A stretch of DNA of 34,765 nt, taken from positions 1 through 34,765 of the forward strand of contig JACCXA010000036.1 of assembly GCA_013697365.1 (NCBI GenBank), written 5' to 3'. Of the stretch, positions 9,502 through 17,083 are shown one piece after another; position 1 is the first letter of the stretch, and every line of letters starts with the position of its first letter. This DNA is from Chthoniobacterales bacterium (GTDB taxonomy: Bacteria; Verrucomicrobiota; Verrucomicrobiia; Chthoniobacterales; UBA10450). The position numbers and the translations under genes are program-made. The notes under the pieces are model-generated. The model made no database searches, was not told where the DNA came from, and saw only the letters and a list, made by a program, of their open reading frames with translations.

Positions 9502-10662
9502 ATGCATGCCTTTCGCTCAATTCCTTTCCAGGGCGGCGTGGCCAAAGCTGTTTCAGCTGCGGGACTGCGAGAAAGCGAGAGCTGGCGGCGGGCGTTTCAA
9601 GCCGAGGCTAAAGACTCGCGCTTCTACGAAATTGTCGAGCAGACGCTCGATGGTTCGTTTGAGCATTACTACCTTGTTCTGGAGGATTCGAGTGGGCGGA
9701 CGCGCGCGATTCAGCCGGTCTTTTTCGTCCGGCAGAATCTAGTCGAAGGAATCCCGGCTCTGCATTCGTTAGTCAAGGCTTTGCGAAGCGCTTCGCCGCG
9801 TCTTCTCACCATGCGCGTTCTGATGGTGGGCTGCGCGGCAGGCGAAGGTCGTCTCGGGGTGTGCCAGGCGGGGGACGAAGCGTGGGCCGCGGCCGCATTG
9901 CATGCGGCGCTGCCGGTCTACGCGCGGTCTCACAAGGCGTCGCTCGTCGTCTTCAAAGATTTTCGGTCCGAATACCGGACGGCTTTCCACTTCCTCGTGC
10001 AGAACGGCTACACGCGCGTTCCGAGTATGCCTATGACACGTCTTCCTCTGCCGTATTCGGACTTCGACGACTATCTCGCGACCTTGAGCAAGGCGACGCG
10101 GAAAGATCTTCGGCGCAAATTCCGCAAAGCAGAAAACACGTCGCCGCTGGAGCTCTCGGTCGTAATCGACGCCTCCTCAGTCGTGGATGAGATCTACCCG
10201 CTCTATCTCCAAGTGCAGGCACGCTCGACGATGAAGTTTGAGACTCTCACGAAGGATTACTTCCGAGCGCTCGGCCGGCACATGCCAGACCGCGTCCGCT
10301 TTTTCCTCTGGCGATGGAAGGGGCGAATCGTTGCCTTCAGTCTGTGCCTCGTGCACGACGGCGCAATCTACGATGATTGCCTGGGACTGGACTACGGCGT
10401 GGCGCTCGACCTGCATCTTTATTTTCTCACCTTTCGCGACATCATCCGCTGGTCGATTGCACAGGGCCTTGACCGCCACCTGAGCAGTCCGCTGAATTAC
10501 GGGCCCAAGTTGCATCTTGGTTGCGACCTTCTGCCGCTCGACCTCTACGTCATGCACACTTCGCCTTGGCTGAACCGAATCTTTCCGTTCATCCTCAAAC
10601 TTCTCGAGCCGACGCGTCACGATCCGACACTGCGCCGCTTTGCAAATGCGCATGAACTCTGA
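9502..10662 (+). CDS. FemAB/GNAT-fold acyltransferase-like protein
   Basis: Predicted cytoplasmic acyl- or aminoacyl-transferase of the tandem-GNAT (FemAB-like) type, 386 residues from ATG 9502. The reading frame is open upstream to 9376, but that part overlaps the acpP terminator and has no family-like residues. The C-terminal half carries the typical pattern: LSKATRKDLRRKFRKAE, then VDEIYPLYLQVQARSTMKFE, then RFFLWRWKGRIVAFSLCL and DDCLGLDYG. These match the second GNAT domain of FemAB-like and peptidoglycan or polysaccharide-modifying proteins. The stop overlaps the start of the next gene, a small multidrug/flippase-like membrane protein, which suggests modification and export of one envelope molecule. 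Substrate unknown. Confidence 0.75.
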   Translation: MHAFRSIPFQGGVAKAVSAAGLRESESWRRAFQAEAKDSRFYEIVEQTLDGSFEHYYLVLEDSSGRTRAIQPVFFVRQNLVEGIPALHSLVKALRSASPRLLTMRVLMVGCAAGEGRLGVCQAGDEAWAAAALHAALPVYARSHKASLVVFKDFRSEYRTAFHFLVQNGYTRVPSMPMTRLPLPYSDFDDYLATLSKATRKDLRRKFRKAENTSPLELSVVIDASSVVDEIYPLYLQVQARSTMKFETLTKDYFRALGRHMPDRVRFFLWRWKGRIVAFSLCLVHDGAIYDDCLGLDYGVALDLHLYFLTFRDIIRWSIAQGLDRHLSSPLNYGPKLHLGCDLLPLDLYVMHTSPWLNRIFPFILKLLEPTRHDPTLRRFANAHEL

Positions 10663-11089
10663 GCCGCCGCCAGATTCGGCGGTCGTAGACCGCCGTTACA
10701 GGGGACTCCGTAGCCCGTGGCTGCAGGTTGCCATCAGCACTCTTTCGGTCGCGATCGCGGAGCTCTTCATGAAGCGCGGAGCTGACGCTACCGCCCACGT
10801 TGCGGAAGAATGGGGCTGGACTGGCCTAACGACTCTGGCTTCACCGCTAGTCTGGGTCGGGATGCTCCTTACATTTATTAGCTTCATTACCTGGCTCTAC
10901 GCGATCAAGCATCTGCCGCTTTCCGTCGCCTTCCCCGCTTCCCAAGCCGTCCATGTCCTGGTCCCGATCAGCAGTTGGCTTGTCCTGGGCGAACTGATCA
11001 GTCCACTCCGCTGGTGCGGCATCGCGCTGGTCCTCGCCGGGCTCGCGCTCGTGGCACGACCAGTCGCTCAGCTCGAGGAAAAATTATGA
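10652..11089 (+). CDS. Small DMT/EamA-type membrane protein, first of a pair
   Basis: Inner-membrane protein of 145 residues with four predicted membrane segments, similar in size and pattern to SMR proteins and to ArnE. Landmarks are the TM1 segment VAISTLSVAIAELFMKRGA with a membrane Glu, then WVGMLLTFISFITWLYAIKHLPLSVAFPASQ, and VLGELISPLRWCGIALVLAGL. ATG 10652 is chosen; it overlaps the acyltransferase gene by 11 bases. ATGs at 10640 and 10646 are alternatives. Its first ~20 codons contain a small perfect palindrome (10678-10694). The stop overlaps the next start as ATGA, so the two membrane proteins are translationally coupled, as expected for a heterodimeric flippase or exporter. Confidence 0.82.
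   Translation: MNSEPPPDSAVVDRRYRGLRSPWLQVAISTLSVAIAELFMKRGADATAHVAEEWGWTGLTTLASPLVWVGMLLTFISFITWLYAIKHLPLSVAFPASQAVHVLVPISSWLVLGELISPLRWCGIALVLAGLALVARPVAQLEEKL
10678..10694. repeat. Short perfect hairpin at the 5' end of the DMT gene
   Basis: GGCGGTC (10678-10684), a GTA loop and GACCGCC (10688-10694) form a perfect 7-bp stem, encoding part of DSAVVDRRYR. It resembles a dispersed palindrome that has been included in the N-terminus of the gene. It is not conserved-looking as protein. Confidence 0.45.
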
Positions 11090-11430
11090 GCCCGCTTGTG
11101 CTCATGCTCATTCTGGTCTCGCTCGCGACCTTCGTCGCCGGTCAACTCCTCCTCAAGCGAGCCATGGACTCCACCGTCCGCCGAGGCTTTCGACAACGAA
11201 CGTTCGCTTTCTTCATTCTCACTGGAACAGGAGCGATGGCCGTCTCCTATTTTCTCAATCTCGGGCTGCTGCAACAGCTCGACTTGAGCTACCTCTATCC
11301 CTTCCAGGGCCTCACCCTCATTTTCATTAGTGCTGCCGCGGCCCTGCTGCTGCGCGAGAAGTTGACGCCACCACTAATCGTCGGCTCGCTCCTGATCACG
11401 GTAGGCGTCGTGCTCGTCTCCCTCAGTTAA
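11086..11430 (+). CDS. Small DMT/EamA-type membrane protein, second of a pair
   Basis: Inner-membrane protein of 114 residues with four membrane helices, partner of the preceding gene. The start ATG 11086 overlaps the previous TGA as ATGA. Landmarks are FVAGQLLLKRAMD in TM1, AVSYFLNLGLLQQLDLSYLYP in TM2-TM3 and LREKLTPPLIVGSLLITVGVVLVSL in TM4, the pattern of ArnF/EmrE-like half transporters. Tandem, non-identical four-helix genes often form antiparallel heterodimers; ArnE/ArnF flips an undecaprenyl-linked aminosugar. With the acyltransferase-like gene ahead, a lipid-linked or envelope substrate is a reasonable inference. The last 57 bases overlap the convergent arginase-fold gene. Confidence 0.82.
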   Translation: MSPLVLMLILVSLATFVAGQLLLKRAMDSTVRRGFRQRTFAFFILTGTGAMAVSYFLNLGLLQQLDLSYLYPFQGLTLIFISAAAALLLREKLTPPLIVGSLLITVGVVLVSLS

Positions 11431-12315
11431 GACCGGCCATAATTTCTCGAGCGCGGTGTGATTGATGGCCCGCGCATGTTGCAGTTCCCACGGAGGCGAT
11501 TTCGGATGATCCATCCAAGCCACAAAGCGCTGTTTGCGGCGGGCGTAAGCCGGTGGAGAAAACGCGCCGCACAAATCTCCCGCCACGACCCGCGACCCGC
11601 GACGCAGTTCACCGAGCGCCCAAGCCACATCCTCAACTGTAAACCGTCCGCTCTCCCAATTGGTAATTGCATCACTCAGCTGCAAACAATCCAGGTCGAC
11701 GGTTACGTAGACGTTGGCGCCGGCTAATTCCGCCACGAAGCGTCCGAACTCGTCCCGCCATGTCGCGCAAAAGATCGCACCCCGCCGCCCTTGTTGTGCT
11801 GCCGGTCGTTGGTCGGCCCACGGGTACAATTCGAGCCGGCCTTCCCTTTCCGCGCGTCGATTGCCAAAGATCTGGCTCGGCCACCAGCATTCGAAGTTTC
11901 CGCAACCCCAGACGCTGACCTTGCGCACATGAGCGAGCTCAAGCGCGCGGTTGACCCATCCGCCACAAGCCCACTTCGGCGGACGCACGTCCCAATCCGG
12001 ATGATTATCAAAAGAGACAACAACGACTGGCCGCGCCATTCTGCGGATCCACAAAGCGGTCAAATGATGAAAGTCGCCCGAGCCATAAAGAACGAAAGGC
12101 GGGAGCCCGGAAATGCGTTCCGCTTGGAACTGTTCGATCAATCGCGCGGGCGCAGAAAACCGGAGCTGCGGCCCCCACTCCCGCAAATCGATCGTGTCCA
12201 TTCCTACCAAATCGTTTTGCCATGCATCATCGAAGTTCAGGTGCAGCGAATGAGCCAAAGCGGGTGACTCTCGCGACAAATTCACTTCCGGACAACCGGA
12301 CCTGCATACGCGCAT
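11374..12315 (-). CDS. Arginase/ureohydrolase-fold protein of unknown substrate
   Basis: Protein of about 313 residues with the metal-site pattern of the arginase/deacetylase fold: GSGDFHHLT in place of GGDHS, SFDNHPDWD in place of DAHxD, and VTVDLDCLQ in place of SxDxDxxDP. These would supply His and Asp ligands for a binuclear metal centre, so hydrolase activity on a guanidino, amide or acetyl group is plausible, but the substrate is unknown. ATG 12315 is taken as the start; TTG 12327 is also in frame, and a later start is possible because the first ~25 residues look unstructured. The gene is divergent from the iron-permease-like gene and overlaps the second DMT gene by 57 bases at its 3' end. 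Confidence 0.75.
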   Translation of the reverse strand: MRVCRSGCPEVNLSRESPALAHSLHLNFDDAWQNDLVGMDTIDLREWGPQLRFSAPARLIEQFQAERISGLPPFVLYGSGDFHHLTALWIRRMARPVVVVSFDNHPDWDVRPPKWACGGWVNRALELAHVRKVSVWGCGNFECWWPSQIFGNRRAEREGRLELYPWADQRPAAQQGRRGAIFCATWRDEFGRFVAELAGANVYVTVDLDCLQLSDAITNWESGRFTVEDVAWALGELRRGSRVVAGDLCGAFSPPAYARRKQRFVAWMDHPKSPPWELQHARAINHTALEKLWPVLTEGDEHDAYRDQERADD

Positions 12316-12351
12316 TGTTCGTCGCAACAGCGATCTATCGAGGATTGACAG

Positions 12352-12824
12352 ATGCCAGCCAATACGCCTAACGAGAAGTCTTCAGGGGAACCTGACGAGC
12401 GAGATGTCTTCTGCAAGGTGCAGGACGCGTTTCGCCTTTTCGCGCGCAACACATCAGCCGTCCTCGGCACGGCCTGGTCCTTCGTCATCGCGCTCCTGAC
12501 CATCATCATTTGGGCGGGAACGGGTCACATATTTGGTTACTCGGATACCTGGCAGCTCATCATCAATACGGGAACGACCATCGTAACCTTCCTGATGGTG
12601 TTTCTGATTCAGAATACGCAAAACCGCGATTCCAAGGCGGTCCACATCAAACTCGACGAGTTGATCGCTCCATTGGTGGAGCAAGCAATCAACTGGTGGA
12701 TCTGGAGAGGCTTTCCGATAATGAATTGCAACAATTCCAAAAGGAATTTAAGCGCATCGGCAAAAAGGCTGACGCCGCCAACGCCAAGGCGACGGAAGTT
12801 GAGGAGGAGATAGAATTACGCTGA
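12352..12824 (+). pseudogene. Low-affinity iron permease-like gene with a -1 frameshift
   Basis: The first frame (from ATG 12352) encodes a cytoplasmic N-terminus and two membrane helices (SFVIALLTIIIWAGTG, then WQLIINTGTTIVTFLMVFLI), followed by QNTQNRDSKAVHIKLDELI, the hallmark of the low-affinity Fe/Cu permease family (Iron_permease). After DELI (ATC 12664-12666) the frame degenerates. The expected C-terminus (RSIGGASNQLVDLERLSDNELQQF and onward) is in the frame one base back, from about 12666 to the stop at 12824. One missing C near 12666 explains this exactly. It could be a real null allele, a recent mutation or an assembly error; the intact protein would be about 157 residues. It overlaps the convergent nth gene by nine bases. 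Confidence 0.78.
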
Positions 12825-13499
12825 AACCGCGCCGGCCTCTTCGGGCCGCGCTTCCCCTGTGCGGATAAAAATCTTGCCGCGGGGGCAGAGCCGGAAAATT
12901 TCGCAGTGACGACAATCTGGCCGGCGTGCGAAGCAGCGCCGCCTTCCGTGCCAGATCAGCCAGTGGCTCCAGATCGTCCAACGTTCCCGAGGGACCACTT
13001 TCATCAGGTCGCCCTCGATTTTTTCGGCTACGGTTTGTTTCGTTAGGCGCAGCCGTTGCGACAAGCGCGCGACGTGCGTATCGACAACCACGCCTTCCTC
13101 TTTCCCGAATGCGTTTCCCAGGACGACGTTCGCGGTCTTGCGTCCCACGCCGGGGAGTTCGTGCAGCGCTTCCATCGTCTCGGGCACCTTCCCACCGTGA
13201 CCCTCCGCGATGGCCGCGGCCGTGGCGCGGATGCTTTTAGCTTTGCTTCGGAAGAATCCAGTCGAGCGAATTTCATTTTCCAGAGTCTCCTGCGGCGCCT
13301 CGGCGAAATCCGCCGCGGTGCGATAGCGCGCAAACAGCTTTGGCGTTACCAGGTTGACACGCTTGTCGGTGCATTGGGCTGACAGGATTGTCGCCACGAG
13401 CAGCTGCAAGGGCGTCTTGAAATCCAGCTCACAATGCGCTCCCGGATAAACTTCCGGTAGCACTTCGATTAATTGTTCAACCCGCTGGCGGATCGTCAT
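12816..13499 (-). CDS. nth: Endonuclease III
   Basis: Base-excision-repair glycosylase/AP lyase of 227 residues that removes oxidised pyrimidines. The helix-hairpin-helix LHELPGVGRKTANVVLG carries the catalytic Lys121, and VDTHVARL carries the catalytic Asp140. The C-terminal Cys189, 196, 199 and 205 give the C-x6-C-x2-C-x5-C iron-sulfur cluster. A ~15-residue Glu/Ala-rich tail follows. ATG 13499 overlaps the stop of the upstream PGPGW gene as ATGA, so it is translated from the same message, at the end of the miaA-hflX group. Confidence 0.96.
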   Translation of the reverse strand: MTIRQRVEQLIEVLPEVYPGAHCELDFKTPLQLLVATILSAQCTDKRVNLVTPKLFARYRTAADFAEAPQETLENEIRSTGFFRSKAKSIRATAAAIAEGHGGKVPETMEALHELPGVGRKTANVVLGNAFGKEEGVVVDTHVARLSQRLRLTKQTVAEKIEGDLMKVVPRERWTIWSHWLIWHGRRRCFARRPDCRHCEIFRLCPRGKIFIRTGEARPEEAGAVSA

Positions 13500-13807
13500 A
13501 TCCGCTGCCGCCGCGATTTCCGGCCGCGCGCCTTGGCGACGAACACCCTGCCGCGCCGGATGATCCTCCGCGCCCAGGCGTATTCGCTGGCCAGAATTGC
13601 GAGTCCGATTGGGATGACGATGACCGCGGGTCCAGGCAGAACCACCATCGCGAACCCGATCAGCAGGATCGTCAGGCCGAGAACGGTGTAGATCAGCTTT
13701 CGGATCGCTGGCATCTTATCGAGACCGAGCTTCCGATTGAGTCGCTGTTGCCACGCAATTTTCCGGACCTCAAAGGAGTGCGGACGATGCTCAGTTTGTA
13801 CAGGCAT
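13496..13807 (-). CDS. PGPGW-family small membrane protein
   Basis: Membrane protein of 103 residues with one or two hydrophobic segments: LIYTVLGLTILLIGFAMVVLPGP, then VIVIPIGLAILASEYAWA. The VLPGPAVIVIPIGLAILA-x-EYAWA block is the signature of the PGPGW putative transmembrane family, whose function is unknown. A basic tail (RRGRVFVAKARGRKSRRQR) is probably cytoplasmic. It lies 27 bases after hflX and overlaps nth by four bases, so it is likely co-transcribed with both. Confidence 0.85.
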   Translation of the reverse strand: MPVQTEHRPHSFEVRKIAWQQRLNRKLGLDKMPAIRKLIYTVLGLTILLIGFAMVVLPGPAVIVIPIGLAILASEYAWARRIIRRGRVFVAKARGRKSRRQRI

Positions 13808-13834
13808 GATGAAGACGGGGGAGACAGTTTTTGG

Positions 13835-15106
13835 CTAGCGCTCCGCGAAAGCCGCCAGCTTCTGCTCCAGCTGCGGAGGCACATTCGCGGTGATCACGGC
13901 CCAGTCCTCTTCGTAACGCAGATCAAGGACGTGTCCCACCCGGTGCACTTCCGCGATCAACCCTGCTTCCGCCAACGGAACGCGAAAGCGCGAGTTCAAG
14001 CGCCACGAACTGATGGCCGCTTCCAGCGCATGCACCAAGGTGGCGACGCCTTCGCCAGTGCGCGCCGAGATGGCCACGCTGCCGGGGAACCGGTTTTGAT
14101 AAGCCGCAGCCAGCTCCTGGTTCGGCAGCGCATCCACTTTGTTGAAGACAAGCAACGTCTGCTTCCCAAAAGCGCCTAGCTCCTTTGTTACTTCGTTGAC
14201 CGCTTCGATGTGCTCGTCGACTCGCGGATGACTCAGGTCGACGACATGGATGAGAAGATCGGCTTCACTCACCTCCTCGAGCGTCGCTTTGAAGGACTCG
14301 ATTAACATGTGCGGCAGCTTGCGCAAAAACCCGACCGTATCCGTTAAGAGCATGCGCCGTTTGTTTGGGAGCGTGAAGCTTCGCGTGGTGGGATCGAGCG
14401 TGGCAAATAAGCGATCTACCGCAAGCACATCAGCGCCGGTTAGGAGATTAAGCAGGGTGGATTTGCCCGCGTTTGTGTAGCCCACGACGGCAGCGACCGG
14501 CCACTGGTGACGGCGGCGGCCCTCGCGCTGCACGCCCCGTACTTTGCGTACCCCTTCCAACTCGCGTTCCAGCCGCGCGATCCGTTCCTGCACACGGCGC
14601 CGATCTACTTCCAGCTGTGTTTCACCCGGTCCGCGGGTGCCGATGCCGCCAGTCTGACGGGAAAGATGAGTCCACATCCGCGTCAGGCGCGGCAGCAAAT
14701 ACTGGAGCTGAGCGAGTTCGATCTGGAGGCGACCTTCCCGGCTGCGCGCGCGTTGCGCGAAGATATCGAGGATGAGCTGGGTTCGATCGAGCACTTTGCG
14801 CGAGAAAAGGTTTTCCAGGTTCCGGCCCTGAGCAGGCGAAAGTTCATTGTCGAAAATGACCGAGGTGACCTGCTGCTCCTGGAACGACTTCTTGATCAAC
14901 TCCGCTTTGCCTTTGCCGATGTAGTACGGCGCGGTCGGCTTCTCGAGCCTTTGCGTGACTAAACTAACCACCTGAGCTCCGGCGGAATTGGCCAGCTCCC
15001 GAAGTTCCTCCATTGAATCAGCGAGGTCCCACTTCGAAACCCCGTCTTTCTCGAGTCCAACTAGAAGCGCTCGCTCCTGTTTCTTCTTCGGCTGAATTTC
15101 AATCAT
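13835..15106 (-). CDS. hflX: Ribosome-associated GTPase HflX
   Basis: GTPase of 423 residues that binds the large ribosomal subunit and rescues or splits stalled and stressed ribosomes in characterised bacteria. The N-terminal HflX domain includes YYIGKGKAEL (61-70) and FDNELSPAQGRNLE, followed by the GTRGPGETQLEVDRR linker. The G domain has G1 GYTNAGKST (209-217), G2-region DPTTRSF, G3 DTVGF and G4 NKVD. It overlaps the end of miaA by eight bases, the classic miaA-hflX order. Unlike E. coli, no hfq sits between them. Confidence 0.95.
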   Translation of the reverse strand: MIEIQPKKKQERALLVGLEKDGVSKWDLADSMEELRELANSAGAQVVSLVTQRLEKPTAPYYIGKGKAELIKKSFQEQQVTSVIFDNELSPAQGRNLENLFSRKVLDRTQLILDIFAQRARSREGRLQIELAQLQYLLPRLTRMWTHLSRQTGGIGTRGPGETQLEVDRRRVQERIARLERELEGVRKVRGVQREGRRRHQWPVAAVVGYTNAGKSTLLNLLTGADVLAVDRLFATLDPTTRSFTLPNKRRMLLTDTVGFLRKLPHMLIESFKATLEEVSEADLLIHVVDLSHPRVDEHIEAVNEVTKELGAFGKQTLLVFNKVDALPNQELAAAYQNRFPGSVAISARTGEGVATLVHALEAAISSWRLNSRFRVPLAEAGLIAEVHRVGHVLDLRYEEDWAVITANVPPQLEQKLAAFAER

Positions 15107-16007
15107 CCTGTGGCGTGAAGGAGAGACGGGCCTTCCGCGAGATCCATTCGATTGCCGCTGACAAATCGTGGAGTGAGAGATTCAGTAGCTCGAAATTACT
15201 TTGCCGCTGAAACCAGGTCAATTGCCTTTTGGCGTATCGCCGCGTCGCTTGCTGGATCGAGCCAATGCACTCCGCTTCTGTCACGCGGCCATCGAGGAGG
15301 TCGTGAATTTGGCGCAGGCCAAGCGTCTTGGCAGCCGTCGAGCCAACTGCGCCAGCCGCTCGCACTTCGTCGACGACCCCACGCTCAAACATCGTGAGGA
15401 CTCGAGAATTGATTCGCTCGTAGAGCTCCTCGCGATCGCGGAAAACGAAGACGCCGGAGAAGTCTCTGTCGCGGCTCCAGGTGACGCGTTGCGCCGACAC
15501 CGGCCGTCCCGTGAGAAGGCAAATCTCTACCGCACGTGTGAGGCGGCGCTTGTTCCTGGAGTCAATCCTCCCAGCGGTCGACCGATCCAACTGCCCGAGC
15601 CTAACGAGCAATTCGCCTGGCGTGAGCTGGTCGAGCTGGTCTCGCAATAGCGAAGTTCCCCGCGGCAACGGCGAGAGACCATGCGTGAGCGCCTTCACGT
15701 ACATGCCACTTCCGCCCACGATGAAAGCAGGCTTGCCACGCCCCCGGACGTTTGCGATTGCCGCAAGGGCTTCGACCCGAAATCGCTCCGCGCTCATCTC
15801 CTGATCCAGTGGCATGGTCCCCATGAGATGGTGCGGCACAGCGGCCAGGACCTCCGGCACGGGTTTTGCCGTCAGGAGATCGAGACCGGCATAAATTTGA
15901 AACGCGTCGGCGCTGATTATCTCACCGCCACACGTAGCCGCGACCCGCGCGGCTAATTCGGATTTCCCGGTCGCCGTGGGCCCGACGATATAGAAGGCGC
16001 CACGCAC
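15099..16007 (-). CDS. miaA: tRNA dimethylallyltransferase
   Basis: Transfers a dimethylallyl group from DMAPP to A37 of tRNAs reading UNN codons. The 302-residue protein has the P-loop GPTATGKS (9-16), the substrate segment ISADAFQIYAGLDLLTAKP, where Asp-Ala replaces the usual Asp-Ser, and the downstream PHHLMGT and KRRLTRAVEI motifs. The start is GTG 16007, six residues before the first strand, preceded at five bases by AAGGG (16017-16013) as a ribosome binding site. That site lies in the 3' arm of a long hairpin (16013-16090), so translation may be controlled by RNA structure. The 3' end overlaps hflX by eight bases. Confidence 0.94.
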   Translation of the reverse strand: MRGAFYIVGPTATGKSELAARVAATCGGEIISADAFQIYAGLDLLTAKPVPEVLAAVPHHLMGTMPLDQEMSAERFRVEALAAIANVRGRGKPAFIVGGSGMYVKALTHGLSPLPRGTSLLRDQLDQLTPGELLVRLGQLDRSTAGRIDSRNKRRLTRAVEICLLTGRPVSAQRVTWSRDRDFSGVFVFRDREELYERINSRVLTMFERGVVDEVRAAGAVGSTAAKTLGLRQIHDLLDGRVTEAECIGSIQQATRRYAKRQLTWFQRQSNFELLNLSLHDLSAAIEWISRKARLSFTPQDD

Positions 16008-16012
16008 ACGAA

Positions 16013-16090
16013 CCCTTAATCCTGCACTTTCACCTGCACATGCGTTTTCCCCCAGGAGTGCAGGTGCAAAGGAAAGAGCAGAATTAAGGG
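16013..16090 (-). promoter_or_regulatory. Long hairpin overlapping the miaA ribosome binding site
   Basis: Three blocks pair in order. CCCTTAAT (16013-16020) pairs with ATTAAGGG (16083-16090). The nine bases 16022-16030 pair with 16073-16081, with one mismatch. CACCTGCAC (16031-16039) pairs perfectly with GTGCAGGTG (16058-16066). A six-base bulge lies at 16067-16072 and an 18-base loop at 16040-16057. In the minus-strand transcript the downstream arm ends in UUAAGGG, the only plausible ribosome binding site for miaA, five bases before its GTG. No U-tract follows, so this is not an ordinary terminator. It could be a translational control element or an inserted palindromic repeat. Confidence 0.6.
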
Positions 16091-16157
16091 AGGGAACAAA
16101 AACGGGAGACTCTGGCAGCGCTTGCCACCACGTCTTCCGCTTGTAACCGGTTGCTCC

Positions 16158-16694
16158 TTAGCTGGCCGAATGTTCGCTCGATTTCGCGCCGCTCACGAGA
16201 AGCTTGCGGCCAAGGAAATCCTTATCATGCAGCTCCGCGACCGCCCGTTGCGCTTCTTCCACCGTGTTCATCTGCACAAAGGCGAAGCCCTTCGAGCGCT
16301 GGTTGTGTTTGTAGGTCACGACCTCGGCGTTCTGCACCTGACCAACGCCGTTGAAGAGCTCGAAGAGGTCACTCTCCGTGGCCTCGAACGACAGATTGCC
16401 GACGTAGAGACGCGGCGTGGTGACTGCGACTGATTCCGGTGGCTTCCGCGCGGACCGGGTCGTTTCGCTCTGGCTGCGCGAGCCATTGCTGCGCGGTTGT
16501 TCCACGCGCGCGATCGGCGGATTCCCGTTGCCGAAAAATGCCATAATCTTGTCCCAGAGCGATTTCTTCGCCGGGGTTTTGGGAGTCGTCGACCGTTCGC
16601 GATACGGGCGATCGTCGCCCCTTCGGCGTGAACCGCCGCCGCTGCTGCCGCCGCGTGGGCGCCGTGAATTTCTCCCGGATGAATGAGTTGCCAT
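16158..16694 (-). CDS. RRM-domain RNA-binding protein
   Basis: Single-stranded RNA-binding protein of 178 residues. The RRM spans about 94-170, with RNP2 LYVGNL (96-101) and RNP1 KGFAFVQM (135-142), both retaining their aromatic residues. The N-terminus (1-40) is Arg/Gly/Ser-rich and disordered, and a short amphipathic segment KKSLWDKIMAFFG follows at 43-55. The start ATG 16694 is preceded by AGGA at good spacing. Upstream in-frame codons back to 16763 look non-coding. The gene precedes miaA by 150 bases that contain a long hairpin. A role in RNA folding or cold response is typical of bacterial RRM proteins, but no target is known here. Confidence 0.88.
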   Translation of the reverse strand: MATHSSGRNSRRPRGGSSGGGSRRRGDDRPYRERSTTPKTPAKKSLWDKIMAFFGNGNPPIARVEQPRSNGSRSQSETTRSARKPPESVAVTTPRLYVGNLSFEATESDLFELFNGVGQVQNAEVVTYKHNQRSKGFAFVQMNTVEEAQRAVAELHDKDFLGRKLLVSGAKSSEHSAS

Positions 16695-17083
16695 AATAAT
16701 CCTTCGTGTTGACCGAATTACGATTCGGGCAGAGCGCATCGGTTGATGCCCTGTCCGCGGCACGCAAACCCCGCAGGGTCCAATTCAGTCGCTCGAAAGC
16801 AATTTGCGTGGCCGCTGGAAACTCCGCCGCCTTGAGTCGGGAGCTGTGTCGAAACGAATGGCGAGCCGCGTAACGCAATTGACGAGACCGCAGAGACGCG
16901 ACCGCTCGCATGATCTCCCAGAGCCTGAATCGTCGTGAAAAGCGGCCACCCGAATATTCGAAAAACACTCCTGACATCTGTGAATAAGTATGGCGGATGA
17001 GAGGCGATTGCAAGGCGGGCGGAGGTGGCAGCAGAAAACATTGAACATCGAACTTGGAACGCCGAAGTTTCCCTGTTCGATGT
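16695..17083. other. Spacer between epimerase and RRM genes
   Basis: This 389-base stretch must hold the promoter of the RRM gene, but I see no convincing core promoter. Open frames across it lack family features and are likely by-products of high GC content. Its left end contains most of the GTTCGAT-unit repeat (17038-17112). Nothing else is recognisable. Confidence 0.4.
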
